From NCBI GenBank assembly GCA_027625915.1, contig JANTQA010000036.1, positions 11,615,001 through 11,679,000 on the forward strand: a stretch of DNA of 64,000 nucleotides. The letters run 5' to 3'. Below are positions 1 through 11,095 of the stretch, piece by piece; position 1 is the stretch's first letter, and every line of letters begins with the position of its first letter. The notes below the pieces were generated by a model that had not been told where the DNA came from, did no database searches, and was given only the letters and a program-made list of their open reading frames with translations. Position numbers and translations under genes: made by a program. This stretch comes from Anaeramoeba flamelloides (lineage: Eukaryota; Metamonada; Anaeramoebidae).

Positions 1-1
1 T

Positions 2-562
2 TTAAATTCTTTACAAAAACAAAAATTCGATTTATTTCAAAAAATCAAAAAAGCAAACCAAATCTTAAAAATGAAAAAAAAACAATTAAACAAAATTGAA
101 AAAAAGAAAAAACAATATAATGATAAAAAAATGAAAAAAAAAATCCAAATTTATAGAAACAATAAAAACCAAATAAAATTTTTAAAAAAGCTATTGAAAA
201 AAGAAAAAAATGAAAATCTGAAATTGAAAAACCAAATTCTTAAAAATAACAAGAAGAATAAAAATAACAAGAATAATAAGAATAATAAGATTAATAAGAA
301 TAATGAAAATAATTGCACCTCATTTAAAAATTACAATCATAATAAATTACAAAAAAAAAATAAATTAACAAATAACAATTCCAAATTAACTTTATCAGAA
401 CCCCCAATCAATAATTCAAACAAAAAGGAAGAAAAAATTCATTTACACCAACAAACAAACCAGATAACTTTCACATTGAAGAAGAAAAAACAAATAAAAT
501 TACAACCACAGAATGATGATTTATCATTTAAAAATTATAATCAATCATTAAAAAAAAAATAA
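2..562 (+). CDS. C-terminal part of a coiled-coil, Lys/Asn-rich protein (5' end outside window)
   Basis: The frame is open from the left edge through the Met codon at 71 to a TAA at 560-562, so the true start is probably outside the window. The first 80 or so residues (for example FDLFQKIKKANQILK) have regular hydrophobic spacing in a Lys/Gln-rich background, as in a long coiled coil. The rest is an Asn/Lys tract followed by a basic tail. I recognise no family. Similar coiled-coil tails are common in AT-rich protist genomes. The open frame of about 187 codons in very A-rich sequence argues for real coding but does not prove it. Confidence 0.5.
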   Translation, partial: LNSLQKQKFDLFQKIKKANQILKMKKKQLNKIEKKKKQYNDKKMKKKIQIYRNNKNQIKFLKKLLKKEKNENLKLKNQILKNNKKNKNNKNNKNNKINKNNENNCTSFKNYNHNKLQKKNKLTNNNSKLTLSEPPINNSNKKEEKIHLHQQTNQITFTLKKKKQIKLQPQNDDLSFKNYNQSLKKK

Positions 563-2638
563 TTTCTTCTTTCCGTGATATTAACATTTTCCTTGAATAT
601 GTACCTTTTCACTTTTCACTTTTCACTTTTCACTTTTCTTTGATTTATTATATATGAATGCATATATGCATAAGTGCATGTATATGGGAAAATTGATTAA
701 ATACTGTTGAATGTAAATTCTATTTAAAAATTTAATGATCATAAATTAATAATTTGTTTTATTGAAAATTGATTAATTTTGCAAAATTTTACAATTATTT
801 AAAAATAAAAAATAAATTGAATCTATATTATTTCTTAGTTTTTATTGGAAAATGATGATATAAGAAAATTAAGAGACAATATGTACCGAATAAACAATGG
901 ATATAAATACTTCAAGTATTTCGTCTTTGATTGGAAAATCTATCAATTATTTAAACAAAGGAGTTCGAGAAAACTCTCTCTCTCTATTTTTTTTTTTATT
1001 TTTAGTTAAACAAATAGAGCAAAATCATTAATTTTACTCAAATCTTTGAATTTTGGAAAACCACCATCAAGAATCACGCTACTTGAAATGGGAAAAAAGA
1101 TTGTCTTAAGCTTAGACGCAAGACTTGTTATTTTGGTTATCTTAGTTGATCGATCTGCAATCAAGATTGAATTTTATCAATTGTATAAAATAAATTTTTT
1201 TCATTTTAAAATTATTACTAAGGAACTGAATTTATGAGAAGTAAGGATAATAGGTAGGAAGTTAGGTTAAAAAATTTTAGATTTTTAAGTCTATAATTGA
1301 CATTTTTATCGAGGTTTGGTTTTATTTGGTGGTTTTCAAAATGAATTGTTCTTAACATTTGCTTCCAAAATCCGGTTTTGAATGAAAGTATAATATATTT
1401 AGAAATATTTAATAATAAATGAGGTTTTAATGGTTTGATGTTGAGAATTTTAAATAATTTTAGTTTTATTTTACCCTTTTTAAAAATTTCAGAAAGTTTT
1501 TTTATGAAACTGAGTAATTTTCTAAAGAATTATACAAATCCCCATTCTTCTTGTTAGTTGGTGCTTTTATGAGAAGAAGGACTAAATCGGTTAAAAAAAC
1601 AAAACTAATTTTTTTTTCATTTAACAAAATTCTGTTTGGAAATCAAAAATTTTGTAAATTTTTTTTTTTCAAATGGTAAACAAATTACAGTTTTGTTGGT
1701 TTTTTTTTTTTGTATTTGGAAGGATAATCATAATCTGAATTATTTACAAATCTGAAAGCAAAATCCACTTTTTAAAAAAAATATATTTTTTTATTATATT
1801 TATATTTACTTTTTGTTTTTTTTTGTAGCTATAAAACCTATCAGCAATGAATTTAAAGCAAAGATAGAAATTAAAGAAAACTAACAAAGAGTGAAAAAAA
1901 AATTAAAATCAAAAGTATCTTATTAATGAACAAAAAAAAAAAAAAAATAAAATAACTCAATTCACCTAAGAATGAAAATGTAAAAAAATTTTTCCAGAGT
2001 AATTATCCAGTTTCCAAATCTTTCTTATGATAGTCAAAGTTGTAATAATATTGATAAACAGGTACAATTTATTTTTCTTTACATATACACATGTAAAATA
2101 ACCAGATTAGACCCCCCCCCCCATAAGAAACAAAAATATTTATAACAAATACATCTTTCTATTCGGATTTTTATAAAAAAAAGAAGTTTCCCAATGAGTA
2201 AATTCAATAAAATTTTCTTTCACTATGGTCAACAATTACATAACAATTTTCATCTCATCATTTATAAGTCATAAAAGTAAACCAGGGGTATTGAAATCAT
2301 TTTTAACTTCATTAATTAAAATGAGAAAAAAAAACTCTTTTTTGAATTTTTTTTTTTTTTTTTGTGTTAATTTAAACAAAAAAACAGAATTGGAAAAATA
2401 TTTTTGTTAGTATTTTCAACAATTTTTTTGTTTTTAAAAATGATTAAGAAAAAAAAAATAATTACTTTTTTCATTTTGAATCGTCCTGTAAAAAGAAAAA
2501 TACTTGAAAATAACTGACTATATAATCAAATTTGTATAACTGTTGTCCGATTTACATAATTTTTTTTCTATTTTAATATTTTTACTATTTATTGGCACTT
2601 GAAAGTTTTATATTAGATAAAGATATTGCTATACACAT

Positions 2639-2644
<6 letters not shown>

Positions 2645-2711
<67 letters not shown>

Positions 2712-2712
2712 A
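2645..2712. repeat. (CA)n followed by (TA)n microsatellite
   Basis: About 24 CA dinucleotides run straight into TA repeats. A second TA tract lies at 2753-2775. The apparent Thr-His repeat peptide across this stretch is a by-product of the microsatellite. Confidence 0.95.
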
Positions 2713-2901
2713 ATACTTATTTTCCCTTCAAATCCCTTTTTGCAATATGTAGTATATATATATATATATATATATAAAGGAAACAAATATGGATTAGAAG
2801 AAAAAATCTATTTTGGTAATTTCTTAAGATTTTTACTAAAATTGAAATTATAAATTCCATTTCAATCTTATTGACCCTTAAAACTTAAAATTCTGAAAAT
2901 A

Positions 2902-3099
2902 AAGTCAGTTCCACTATTAAGTCACAAACTTTCAAAGGAATTTAAGACACAAAAAAATCTCAAATTAAGGCAAAAAATTTGTAATTTTTTTTTTTACAAT
3001 TTATGTTACTAGAATCCGAATTTTGTGCCTTAATTTGAGATTTTTATTATGTCTTAAATTTCGTTGAAAGTTTTTGCCTTAAAAGTGGAACTGACTGTA
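2902..3099. mobile_element. Palindromic MITE family 1, copy 1
   Basis: The left end resembles CAGTCAGTTCCACTTTTAAG. The right end is its reverse complement, ending CTGACTGTA. The two arms of about 85 bp pair almost fully around an A/T-rich centre. The TA at the ends and the CAGT start are typical of non-autonomous Tc1/mariner elements. This copy has several mismatches between arms, so it is not recent. Confidence 0.8.
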
Positions 3100-3429
3100 A
3101 ATATTTTTATAAATTGAAGTTATCTATTAGAATTAAAAAAATACTTTTTTAATATTAAGTTTTATACACCAGAAATATTGGTTTTTCGTCTAAAAATATA
3201 ATAAAAAAACTTAAAAACAAAAAAAATAAAAAAAAAATTGGACAATTTATTATGAAATTTAGTTTATTTTCACATTTTCCTCAGTATTTGAACTTTTTTC
3301 CAATTTTTTTTTTTCGAATTCTAATTTTTTCTGAATTTTTTACAATTATTGAAAGATCTCTATTTAAATTTTAAAACTTGTAATTCTACTGTTAATAAAA
3401 TAGTAAAGAATGATATTAATTTCTCTTGT

Positions 3430-3700
3430 TTTTTTTTTTAAATCTTAATTGGAAGATCAAAATCAACAGTTTTGTTTTTCTCAAAATGTTACATATAAAT
3501 TTGATTTTTTCAATTTTTAAGAAAATATATTGATTGATTAGATTTACTTCAAATTTATATCAACTTTTCTAGAATATACAATTATTATATTTATTTATAA
3601 TTTATTTTACGAAGGTCAACAATAAAATAAATAATTGATATTTAAAAATTGTTTTTGAAACCTTTGACAAAACAAAGTTTATTGATAATATCGATCTTAT
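3430..3700. repeat. Dispersed repeat pair R1, left copy
   Basis: This sequence aligns by eye with 29560-29830 in the same orientation. Shared stretches include a 'gatcaaaat..aac' block, 'tttttcaatttttaagaaaat', and 'aataattgatatt' near the end. I see no terminal inverted repeats and no coding capacity I trust. The origin is unknown; it could be a fragment of a longer element. Confidence 0.5.
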
Positions 3701-4513
3701 TGTTGAAAAATAACTTTGAATTTTCAAAAGTTTTCTTTTTCAAATATAAATTTGATGATTTGATCATTTTTAAATATAAATGTAGAGCTCAAGTAGAAAC
3801 CAATATTTTATCAATATTTTCCTGTTTTATTATGAAAAGGTTATTAATTTTTGAATTAATAGAAAAAAAACAAAAAACCGAAGAATACTCGAAAAAAAAA
3901 CCAATTGTTTAACTTCGAACTTAATTACCTACTAATAAGAACAAAAAAGGTAATAATTTTTCCAAGAAGAGGGTAAAAAAATAAATAATCCAGTTTCTAA
4001 AATACAAAACAACAATAAAAAGAATACATAATGATTTAACAAAATTATGGAAAAAAAATACAGGTATTAAAAAGATATTTCTTTAAAATTTTAACACAAT
4101 TAAATGTTTTTATTTATTTATTTTTTTTTTCAACAAAATAGATTTATTAATTTTTGTTTCCAGAAGAAAGAAAAATGAAAAAAAAAAAAAAGAAAGCTTT
4201 TTTCAAAAATTAGTTAGGGATTTTAATTTTCTTTATTAATTATTTTTAAAGAAATAAAATTTTCTTGAAATTAATCATAATTGAATTGAAATTCTATAAA
4301 TTATAAATTATATTGTTCATAAAAATATTAAACGTTTGTCAAAAAATTTACTAAATGAAAAAAATCATGATACTTAATTATTTTGACAAAAAGAGTTGAT
4401 AGAATAAAATATAAGCATATTATCTGTGAACGGAATCACAATTTAATATTTGTAATAAAATTATATCATAATAAAATTTTTATTATATCTTTAATAACAA
4501 TTTTCTTAAATGA

Positions 4514-5830
4514 TTACTTTTTGAAATAATTTTGGAAAATTGCTTGTTTTTTATGATTTTTGAATTCAAAAACAAATTTATTTTTGTTTCCGAGATAAAT
4601 TTTTGATATAAATTTTTTACTTTCTTTTTGTATAATTTTGATATTTTTTCTATTAAAATTAAATTTAATTTTTTTTTCATTTTCTATTTTTAATACAATA
4701 GATTTTTTTTGAAGGATTAAATCACCGATCTTTGGAAAATCGAATTCTTGAATTGAGCCTTTTAAAATTTTTACTTTTATAATAATTTTGTTTTTATTTG
4801 TTTTTATTTTATTTTTATCATTAAAAAATCTTGTTGAGAATTTCTCTCTTTTTTTTATTGAAGCAAATTTTAAAATTAATGATTGACCAGGGGAGGATAT
4901 TTTACAGATTAAGGGCTTTTCATTGAATAGTTTTAAGTTGGTAACTGAAAATTTAAAATAATTTTTTTCTTGTTGTTCTAATTCTTCGAGATCTTCAAAT
5001 GACTTTTCCTTGCCAACTTTCCTTTTATTTCCTTGATTATGACCCTTTGCTTTATTTCTGATGATAACATGTAAACCATCTTTATTGAATATTAACACCC
5101 CTTTTGATTTTATTGTTTCTAACTTATCAAAAATCATTACATTAAATTTAATAAAAGTTTTTTTCATACAAGATGTCACCGATTTGAAAAAATTATCACA
5201 CAATTCAATCGAATCAAAAAGGATATACCAACATTTTGATGATTTATTAGATTGAAATTTGTAAATTTTTTTATTTTTTGGATGAATTAAAGATGTTGTC
5301 GTGAAAGTAATTGGGAGTGATATTTTTTTTGATTCTAAAATTATTAATATTTTTCTTTCATCAATTTTAAGAATAATTTTACCCTTTTTCTTGATTTTTT
5401 GTTTTTTATTACAAATGGAAATTGAATAATAAATATTGATTTTAGATTTTTCTAGATTTTCCATGTTGATAAAATTTTCTTTTCCAATTCCATCCTCATC
5501 TTCAATTTTTTGCAAACTTTTTTTTCCCATTTCCTTTATGTTTTCATTTTTTTCAAATTTTACCATATCATCAATCCCATTTGCTTTCATAACCTTTTCA
5601 TTTCCATTTTCCTTTTCCTTTTCATTTTCATTTTTATTTTCATTTCCATTTCCATTTCTATTTTCCTTTTCATTTTCATAATCATTCTCTTTTTTCTTAT
5701 TAGCGTTAATAAACTTATTAAATTGATCAATATTATCAATTTTATTAAAAAATACACCAATGAAATGATTTAATACCACATTATTATCAAATTGTAAAAT
5801 AAAGAAATTATTATTTAATTTAATAAACAA
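4514..5830 (-). CDS. PH-like repeat protein, C-terminal block
   Basis: A block of 438 codons ending at the TAA at 4514-4516. It begins in the second half of a PH-like module whose first half is in the preceding block (5815-7143). Three more such modules follow, separated by a Glu/Lys/Asn linker encoded at about 5540-5700. Each module shows short beta-strand-like hydrophobic runs and ends in an aromatic helix, as in REKFSTRFF and AIFQNYF. It is almost certainly the end of one gene with 5815-7143 and 7187-9142: all three are co-oriented, and the switch falls in a run of 14 A on the coding strand (about 5840-5853). There is no Met at the block start, only a TTG, which argues against an independent gene. 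PH-like is a pattern call, not a profile hit. Confidence 0.6.
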   Translation of the reverse strand: MFIKLNNNFFILQFDNNVVLNHFIGVFFNKIDNIDQFNKFINANKKKENDYENEKENRNGNGNENKNENEKEKENGNEKVMKANGIDDMVKFEKNENIKEMGKKSLQKIEDEDGIGKENFINMENLEKSKINIYYSISICNKKQKIKKKGKIILKIDERKILIILESKKISLPITFTTTSLIHPKNKKIYKFQSNKSSKCWYILFDSIELCDNFFKSVTSCMKKTFIKFNVMIFDKLETIKSKGVLIFNKDGLHVIIRNKAKGHNQGNKRKVGKEKSFEDLEELEQQEKNYFKFSVTNLKLFNEKPLICKISSPGQSLILKFASIKKREKFSTRFFNDKNKIKTNKNKIIIKVKILKGSIQEFDFPKIGDLILQKKSIVLKIENEKKIKFNFNRKNIKIIQKESKKFISKIYLGNKNKFVFEFKNHKKQAIFQNYFKK

Positions 5831-7143
5831 TTTTGAAAGATTTTTTTTTTTTTTATTAATTCAAGATCATTATATTGATAAATATTTTTATAAAATTTAG
5901 TAATAAATATAAAAGAATTCTCATTTGGAAATATAATAAGATTTAATTTGTTAGTTTGCTTGTTTGGTATTATATTTTCATTAATATTACAAGAAAACGA
6001 ATTCCTTTGATTTATTAAAGATAATAATTTGAGAAACTGTTTTTCTTTCGGCTTTATTATTATTTTATCTAAAATTTTTAATCTTTTCTGTTGAATTTTT
6101 TTTGAATGATTTAAAAAAATGTTTACTATTGTAAAAAATTTATTAAATTCATTTTCATTAGTAAATTGAAAAACAAAATTTTTATTATATCCACAGTTTA
6201 ATACAATTACTAAAGTGTTTTCATTTTTAATTTTTTCAATTTCATTGATATTATCATAAAGAATTATTTTATTTTTTTTCTCTTCATTTTGATCATGAAT
6301 ATTTAATATTTGTATAAAGTGTAAATTTACACTTAAATCAATATTAAAATTTAAATGATTATGATAATAATTACTATTGTTGTTATCATTTTTATCATTG
6401 TTTTTGCTTGAATTTGTATTATTATTATTATTATCATCATTTTCAATAAAAGTTATTGAATTAAAAAATATGGGATATTTTTTTTCGATTTGATAAAAAA
6501 AATTAGAATATTTAAAAGATTCAAATCTAAATAAAAAAGATTCTTTTTCAACTTGATTTTCAAAATTCATTAAATAAATAATTTGATTATTCATTTCCAT
6601 TTTAATTAATTTATTATTATTATTATGATAAAATAAATTAATTTTTTTAAGCGATTCATTAAAAATCTCTTCAATGTTATTTGTTATTTTATATATAATA
6701 ATTTCGTTTAAACCTAAAAATAGAATACCATTCTCTTTTTCACTTTCCATTTCCGTTTCCTTACTCTTTATTCCTCTTTGATCTTTATCCTCTTTTTTGT
6801 TTATATTTATATTTTTCTTAAGATTCATATATTTAATTTTATAAATCTTAATAGTTTTCAAATCAGTATTTTTTGAAAAATCTATTATTTTGCTATAATA
6901 TAACTTTTCAAATCTATCAAGATACTTTATATTGTTGAAAAATAATATTAAATGTTTACCATTAAAAAATTGAATTTTTAATAAATTTTTAATCAAATTA
7001 TTTCTGATCAATTTAGAATTCTTTAATGAAATATAATTAATTGTTAAATCCTCATTTATTTTATATTTTAATTGCAAATTTTGATCAGGGTTTATTTTAA
7101 GATTACAATTAAAAAAATTACCAATTCTTTGATTATAAAACAA
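5815..7143 (-). CDS. PH-like repeat protein, middle block
   Basis: A block of 442 codons. Upstream of the first Met-like position the same frame stays open through the 7144-7200 gap, as far as the end of the preceding block, so this is the continuation of 7187-9142 after a one-base frame change near an A-rich run. I count about four modules of 90-110 residues. Each has alternating hydrophobic strands and a closing aromatic helix, such as YLDRFEKLYY or ESFLFRFESF. Poly-Asn and Lys/Glu linkers separate the modules. This is the general layout of PH-superfold domains, which bind phosphoinositides or proteins. No ligand motif is clear enough to name a target. A true split into separate genes is less likely because one module spans the junction with 4514-5830. 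Confidence 0.6.
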   Translation of the reverse strand: MFYNQRIGNFFNCNLKINPDQNLQLKYKINEDLTINYISLKNSKLIRNNLIKNLLKIQFFNGKHLILFFNNIKYLDRFEKLYYSKIIDFSKNTDLKTIKIYKIKYMNLKKNININKKEDKDQRGIKSKETEMESEKENGILFLGLNEIIIYKITNNIEEIFNESLKKINLFYHNNNNKLIKMEMNNQIIYLMNFENQVEKESFLFRFESFKYSNFFYQIEKKYPIFFNSITFIENDDNNNNNTNSSKNNDKNDNNNSNYYHNHLNFNIDLSVNLHFIQILNIHDQNEEKKNKIILYDNINEIEKIKNENTLVIVLNCGYNKNFVFQFTNENEFNKFFTIVNIFLNHSKKIQQKRLKILDKIIIKPKEKQFLKLLSLINQRNSFSCNINENIIPNKQTNKLNLIIFPNENSFIFITKFYKNIYQYNDLELIKKKKIFQNCLLN

Positions 7144-7186
7144 GCAAATAAAATCTTCAATAAAACTTTGGTTATTAATAAAATAA

Positions 7187-9142
7187 TTATTTTTGAATTT
7201 TTTTTGAATTGCTTAATGGAATTAATTTTAATAAATCTTGATCAAGATACTTTTGTTGATTTATTACATTTCGATAAATATTTGAAAAATTATTTTTTAA
7301 AAATTGCTCTTGGTTGCATTGGAAAATATTCAATATCCTTTTACTAATTTTTCTATTTTCAAAATTTAAAATAAAGATTTTTTTTGGCAGAAATGACAGT
7401 AGCAATTGTTTATGATTTAATTCATTTATTTGAATTAATATATACAGGGAATAGGGAGAAATAATAATTTTTTCATCTTTATATTTAAGACTGAAATGAT
7501 TTGTTTCTAAAATTAATATGACCTCTAATTCATTTTTCCGTGTTAATGCTTTGCAATTTATTGAAATGCTTTGACTAGTGTTGTAATTATAATTTTTTAT
7601 AGTACGTTTATTATTTTTCGCATTTTTATTTTTGTATTTATCCTCATTTGTGATTTTATCTTTGTTTGTGTTTTTATTTTCGTTTTTGTCCTTATTTTTA
7701 CTTTTGTCCTTATTTTTGCTTTTATTTTCATTTTTATTTTCATTTTTGTTTTTGTCCTCATTTTTGCTTTTATCTTCATTTTTGTTTTTATTTTCATTTT
7801 TGTCCTCATTTTTACTTTTGTCCTCATTTTTATTATTTTCATTTTCATTTTCATTTTTATTTTCATTTTCATTTTCATTTTCATTTTCGTTTTTGTCCTC
7901 ATTTTTCCCTTTATCCTCATTTTTGTTTTTATCTTCATTTTTTATTTGATTTTCATTTTTGTCATCATTTTTATTATTTTCAATAAATAAATTGAATTTT
8001 TTTTTGATTTCAAAATTTAAAAGAAATTCTTTTCTTTCGTCCAGTGTGTTAAAATTTAATAATAAAATATTCCATTCATCAATATAAAATTTAATTAAAA
8101 AATCATTAATATTTTCAATAATAATTTTGGAATATTTATTATATTTACGATAAATAATATTTGTTTTATTTAATCTTATTAAAAAATATTTTGTTTTTAA
8201 TTTAATTGTTATTAAATCATAATAATTATTAAATGAATCATATAACGGAACTGTATATGTAGTTTTTTTAAAATAATTATTAATTAACGAATTATTTACT
8301 TTTTTGAGATCGTTATCATCCATTTGATCATTTTTCTTATATTTGTTTGGATTAATTTCAAATAAACTATTTTTTTTAACAATTAATTCATTGCTATTAA
8401 TAAAATCATTAAGCGAATAATTTAAATTGTTTGAAAATTGAATAATATTTTCAAAATTATTGATTTCTATTAATGAATCCCAAATTGGTAAATATAAAAA
8501 GGATTTATTATCTAAAAGAGAATAATGGTGATATATCAAATATAAATTCACTATTAAATCTCTTTCTTCTCTATTGTTTGTTAAAAAAATTAAATTCTTC
8601 TTCTTCTTCTTTTTATTCTTTTTTTTATTATTTAAACTACCCTTAAAATTTATACAAAAGAGGTTATCTAAAAACGGATGCAAATAAATTTGTTGATTTT
8701 TTTGAAAAGTAATTTCAGTAATTTGCTTCTTAACTTTAATTATTTTAAGGCTACCAAAAGTAAATTCAATTTTACAAGAACTAAATTCAAATTTTTTATT
8801 TGCACCGAATTGTAAAATCTTCATTTTGATGAAAGCGTTTGGATTTGAGAAATGTTCTTGAATTTTGATCTTTAATTGCTTTTTTAATTCAGTTTGCGGA
8901 ATGTCAATACTCCACTCTGGATCAATAGAATGAAACCAAAAGGGTTGGCACTGGATTAACAATGGCTTGCCTTCTTTGTCAAATAACGAGGTTTGAATTT
9001 TTTTTTGGAAATTGGCTTGGGATTCTTTTTCTTGTTTTGTTTTTGATTCTTTTTCATTTTGATATTCTTGTTCTTGTTTTTTTTCTTTTTCTTTTTTTTT
9101 TTCTTTTTCTTTTTCTTTTGTTTGTGTTTTTGTTTTTTTCAT
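7187..9142 (-). CDS. PH-like repeat protein, N-terminal block
   Basis: A block of 651 codons starting at an ATG at 9140-9142, after which upstream sequence is non-coding. Residues 1-45 are a Lys/Glu/Gln-rich charged leader. Residues of about 50-205 form a first PH-like module ending in a helix around RDLIVNLYLIYHHYS. A second module closes near KEFLLNFEIKKKFNLF. A long Asn/Glu/Asp/Lys repeat (encoded at about 7610-7980) is an expanded linker. A third module follows it. With the two blocks downstream the intact protein would be about 1,540 residues with roughly ten modules. The block ends at a stop beside an A-rich run, and the reading continues in the next frame. No transmembrane segment or signal peptide is seen. 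Probably a scaffold or membrane-contact protein, by inference from architecture alone. Confidence 0.65.
   Translation of the reverse strand: MKKTKTQTKEKEKEKKKEKEKKQEQEYQNEKESKTKQEKESQANFQKKIQTSLFDKEGKPLLIQCQPFWFHSIDPEWSIDIPQTELKKQLKIKIQEHFSNPNAFIKMKILQFGANKKFEFSSCKIEFTFGSLKIIKVKKQITEITFQKNQQIYLHPFLDNLFCINFKGSLNNKKKNKKKKKKNLIFLTNNREERDLIVNLYLIYHHYSLLDNKSFLYLPIWDSLIEINNFENIIQFSNNLNYSLNDFINSNELIVKKNSLFEINPNKYKKNDQMDDNDLKKVNNSLINNYFKKTTYTVPLYDSFNNYYDLITIKLKTKYFLIRLNKTNIIYRKYNKYSKIIIENINDFLIKFYIDEWNILLLNFNTLDERKEFLLNFEIKKKFNLFIENNKNDDKNENQIKNEDKNKNEDKGKNEDKNENENENENENKNENENENNKNEDKSKNEDKNENKNKNEDKSKNEDKNKNENKNENKSKNKDKSKNKDKNENKNTNKDKITNEDKYKNKNAKNNKRTIKNYNYNTSQSISINCKALTRKNELEVILILETNHFSLKYKDEKIIISPYSLYILIQINELNHKQLLLSFLPKKIFILNFENRKISKRILNIFQCNQEQFLKNNFSNIYRNVINQQKYLDQDLLKLIPLSNSKKIQK
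7610..7980 (-). repeat. In-frame Asn/Glu/Asp/Lys minisatellite
   Basis: Imperfect repeats of 6, 12 and 18 bases encode KNEDK- and NENE-type units inside the first block of the PH-like gene. All other frames stay open across it, so the opposite-strand Phe/Ile/Leu-rich 'proteins' here are shadows. Confidence 0.9.
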
Positions 9143-10914
9143 TATTTCATTCTCCTTTTATTAAGATTTGTGGTTTGGTAAAAGTGAAAAGTAATTTGAT
9201 TAAAATTGTTGGGTTTTTCTTTTTTGAAATTTTGTAGAACAAATGAATATTTTGTGGAAATCGTTTTTTTTGAAATTGAATTTGACAATTGATCCCTTTT
9301 TGAAATTAGTCTTTTGACTTGTTGGTTAATTGTGAAAAAGTAATAATTTCAAAACTGAAGTTAAAAAGAGAAAAAAATGATTTTTCCAAAAAAATTCCAA
9401 CCTGTATTAGTGTACAACCATAAGTGTGTATGTTAAACTCTTCAACTGTATTACTAACTTCAGAATATTCAACCTATTTTTTCACATTGAGAATTATTTT
9501 CGTGTTCTCTTTTTGATTTACAAACTTTTTTTGAAAATGGTAAACTTTCTAAAGTTAATATTGATATAGGTAAGAATCCTAACCTTTTTAATATACTTTG
9601 AATAACGTACGACTAAATATTTTTAAAGTTTAATGCAACTTTTGTTATTTGAATTTCCAAAAATGATTTTGCTAACATTAAAACAATTAAGTCTTCAAAG
9701 AAGAAAAGACAACATTTTTTTTAAAGTGAGGTTTAATTGTGTCAAAAAGTGTTACTTAGGCTGTTAAAAAGAGTTAGTCAAACTGTTTGAGCACGATTAT
9801 GATTGACTTTTATTTGGTTTTTTTGAAAAACATCAACTCTAAATTCTGAAATTAATTTTTTTCTACAAATTGTTATTCAAATTTTAATAGGGTTTGGGAT
9901 TAACTTTAAAATGAAACAATGTTAAAGTAAAACATTAGAATAATTCTTCCGATTTTTAGTTGTATAACTCTTCTTTATGATGGTAAAACAGTTAAAAATA
10001 TTAAAAAAAGAAAATATAAAATCTCTTCAAACATTTTTTTTTTTTTTTTTGGTTTGGCAAATTCAAATAACAAAACTGTCAGACCACGAATTCAGAATTC
10101 TTAGTTTCTCTATGTTTTTTTTTGTTTTGTTTTCAAGTAAACCTCAAGTTGTAATTGGATTTAGTGTTAAGATCTTTTAATAAAGTTAATCTCATGGAAT
10201 AAAAAAATATCGGAAAAGAAAAAAATACACAAAAAGATATTTAAGTGTGAATATTTGGAAAATCGTTGTTTAATTGCTTTTATTTTCAATCAAATACTTT
10301 TTATAAATCCATAAACTTTTTTTGAACCCTGTATTAAACCGATGGAAATTTCATTAAAGTAGGGGTGTCTATCGAATACTCGAGTAATTCTTTGATAGCC
10401 TATGTTGATCAACTTTTTTTGAAAAACAATCGAGTTTTATAGAGGTTTACTAGAGTTTGGAAAATTATAATTTTTATTCTTTTTTTTTCATTGATTGAAT
10501 AGTGTTTTGAACAAGTAAAATTTAATTAATCATCATTTTAATAAGTGAGTGAGGTATAATTGAAAAAGTTTGATTCTTCGTAAAAAGGATTTGATTGTAA
10601 ATAAATGAAATTAAAAATCAATTTTCATAATTTTAAAATTAAAAATCTTATGGGTATTTTTTTCATTATTAGAACTTGTGGTTTAATTCACATTTACTCA
10701 ATTGATTTTGGAAAGTGAATTTATTATTTTTTTGAGAAAACTCTGAAAAAAATTCAGGATTAAGTTTATGGAAATTGGAAAAAACATTATTTTGTGTTCT
10801 TAGATTTTAATTCATGTCATTTTAGAACGTAGTTGATCAACCTGCAACCTTTTGTGAATTTTAAAGGTTGTTTACAAAATATTATTTTTTTAAGATAGAT
10901 TAATTTTTCAAAAT

Positions 10915-11095
10915 AAATTAGAAGAAATAAATCTTCATGAAATATTTTAAACTGTGTTAGTTTTTAATTATTTTCATTAATTAATGATCATGAAATCAAT
11001 GATTTCACTAAAAATTTCCTTTCAGAAATTCAATTTAAATCTGGAGAAATTATAGTGTAATCCTCACTTTTGCAATAATAAAAAATAAATAAAAA
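10915..11095 (+). mobile_element. LINE subfamily A, 3'-end fragment
   Basis: It matches the 3' end of the LINE in the eIF4E intron (reverse complement of about 30640-30800). Shared blocks are 'aaatcaatgatttcac', the 'agtgtaat' block and an 'aataataaaa' tail. 5' truncation leaving only the tail is usual for LINE copies. It is divergent, hence old. Confidence 0.65.

Larger units (their letters stand above)
563..4513. other. Gene-poor stretch with microsatellites and repeats
   Basis: No convincing gene. It holds a short coding-looking patch near 897-1237 (+, unrecognised), a poly(C) run near 2111-2122, a (CA)n/(TA)n microsatellite at 2645-2712 and 2753-2775, a palindromic MITE (2902-3099) and a dispersed repeat (about 3430-3700) that recurs near 29560-29830. 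The rest is AT-rich sequence in which I see nothing. Confidence 0.6.

Noticed and set aside
897-1237. Possible two-exon gene (MDINTSSISSLIGKSINYL, then a frame with SRITLLEMGKKIVL)
   Set aside because: The two parts do not join at a convincing splice site, and no family is recognisable.
2592-2777. Open frame with Thr-His repeats
   Set aside because: Entirely produced by the CA/TA microsatellite.
3649-3912. 87-codon open frame
   Set aside because: Composition equals the flanks, it overlaps repeat R1, and no protein pattern is seen.
7571-7990. Several long Phe/Ile/Leu-rich open frames
   Set aside because: Shadows of the Asn/Glu/Lys repeat in the PH-like gene on the other strand.
10357-10400. 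TAGGGGTGTCTATCG, hAT-like terminus
   Set aside because: No inverted partner or 8-bp duplication was found nearby, so not called as an element.
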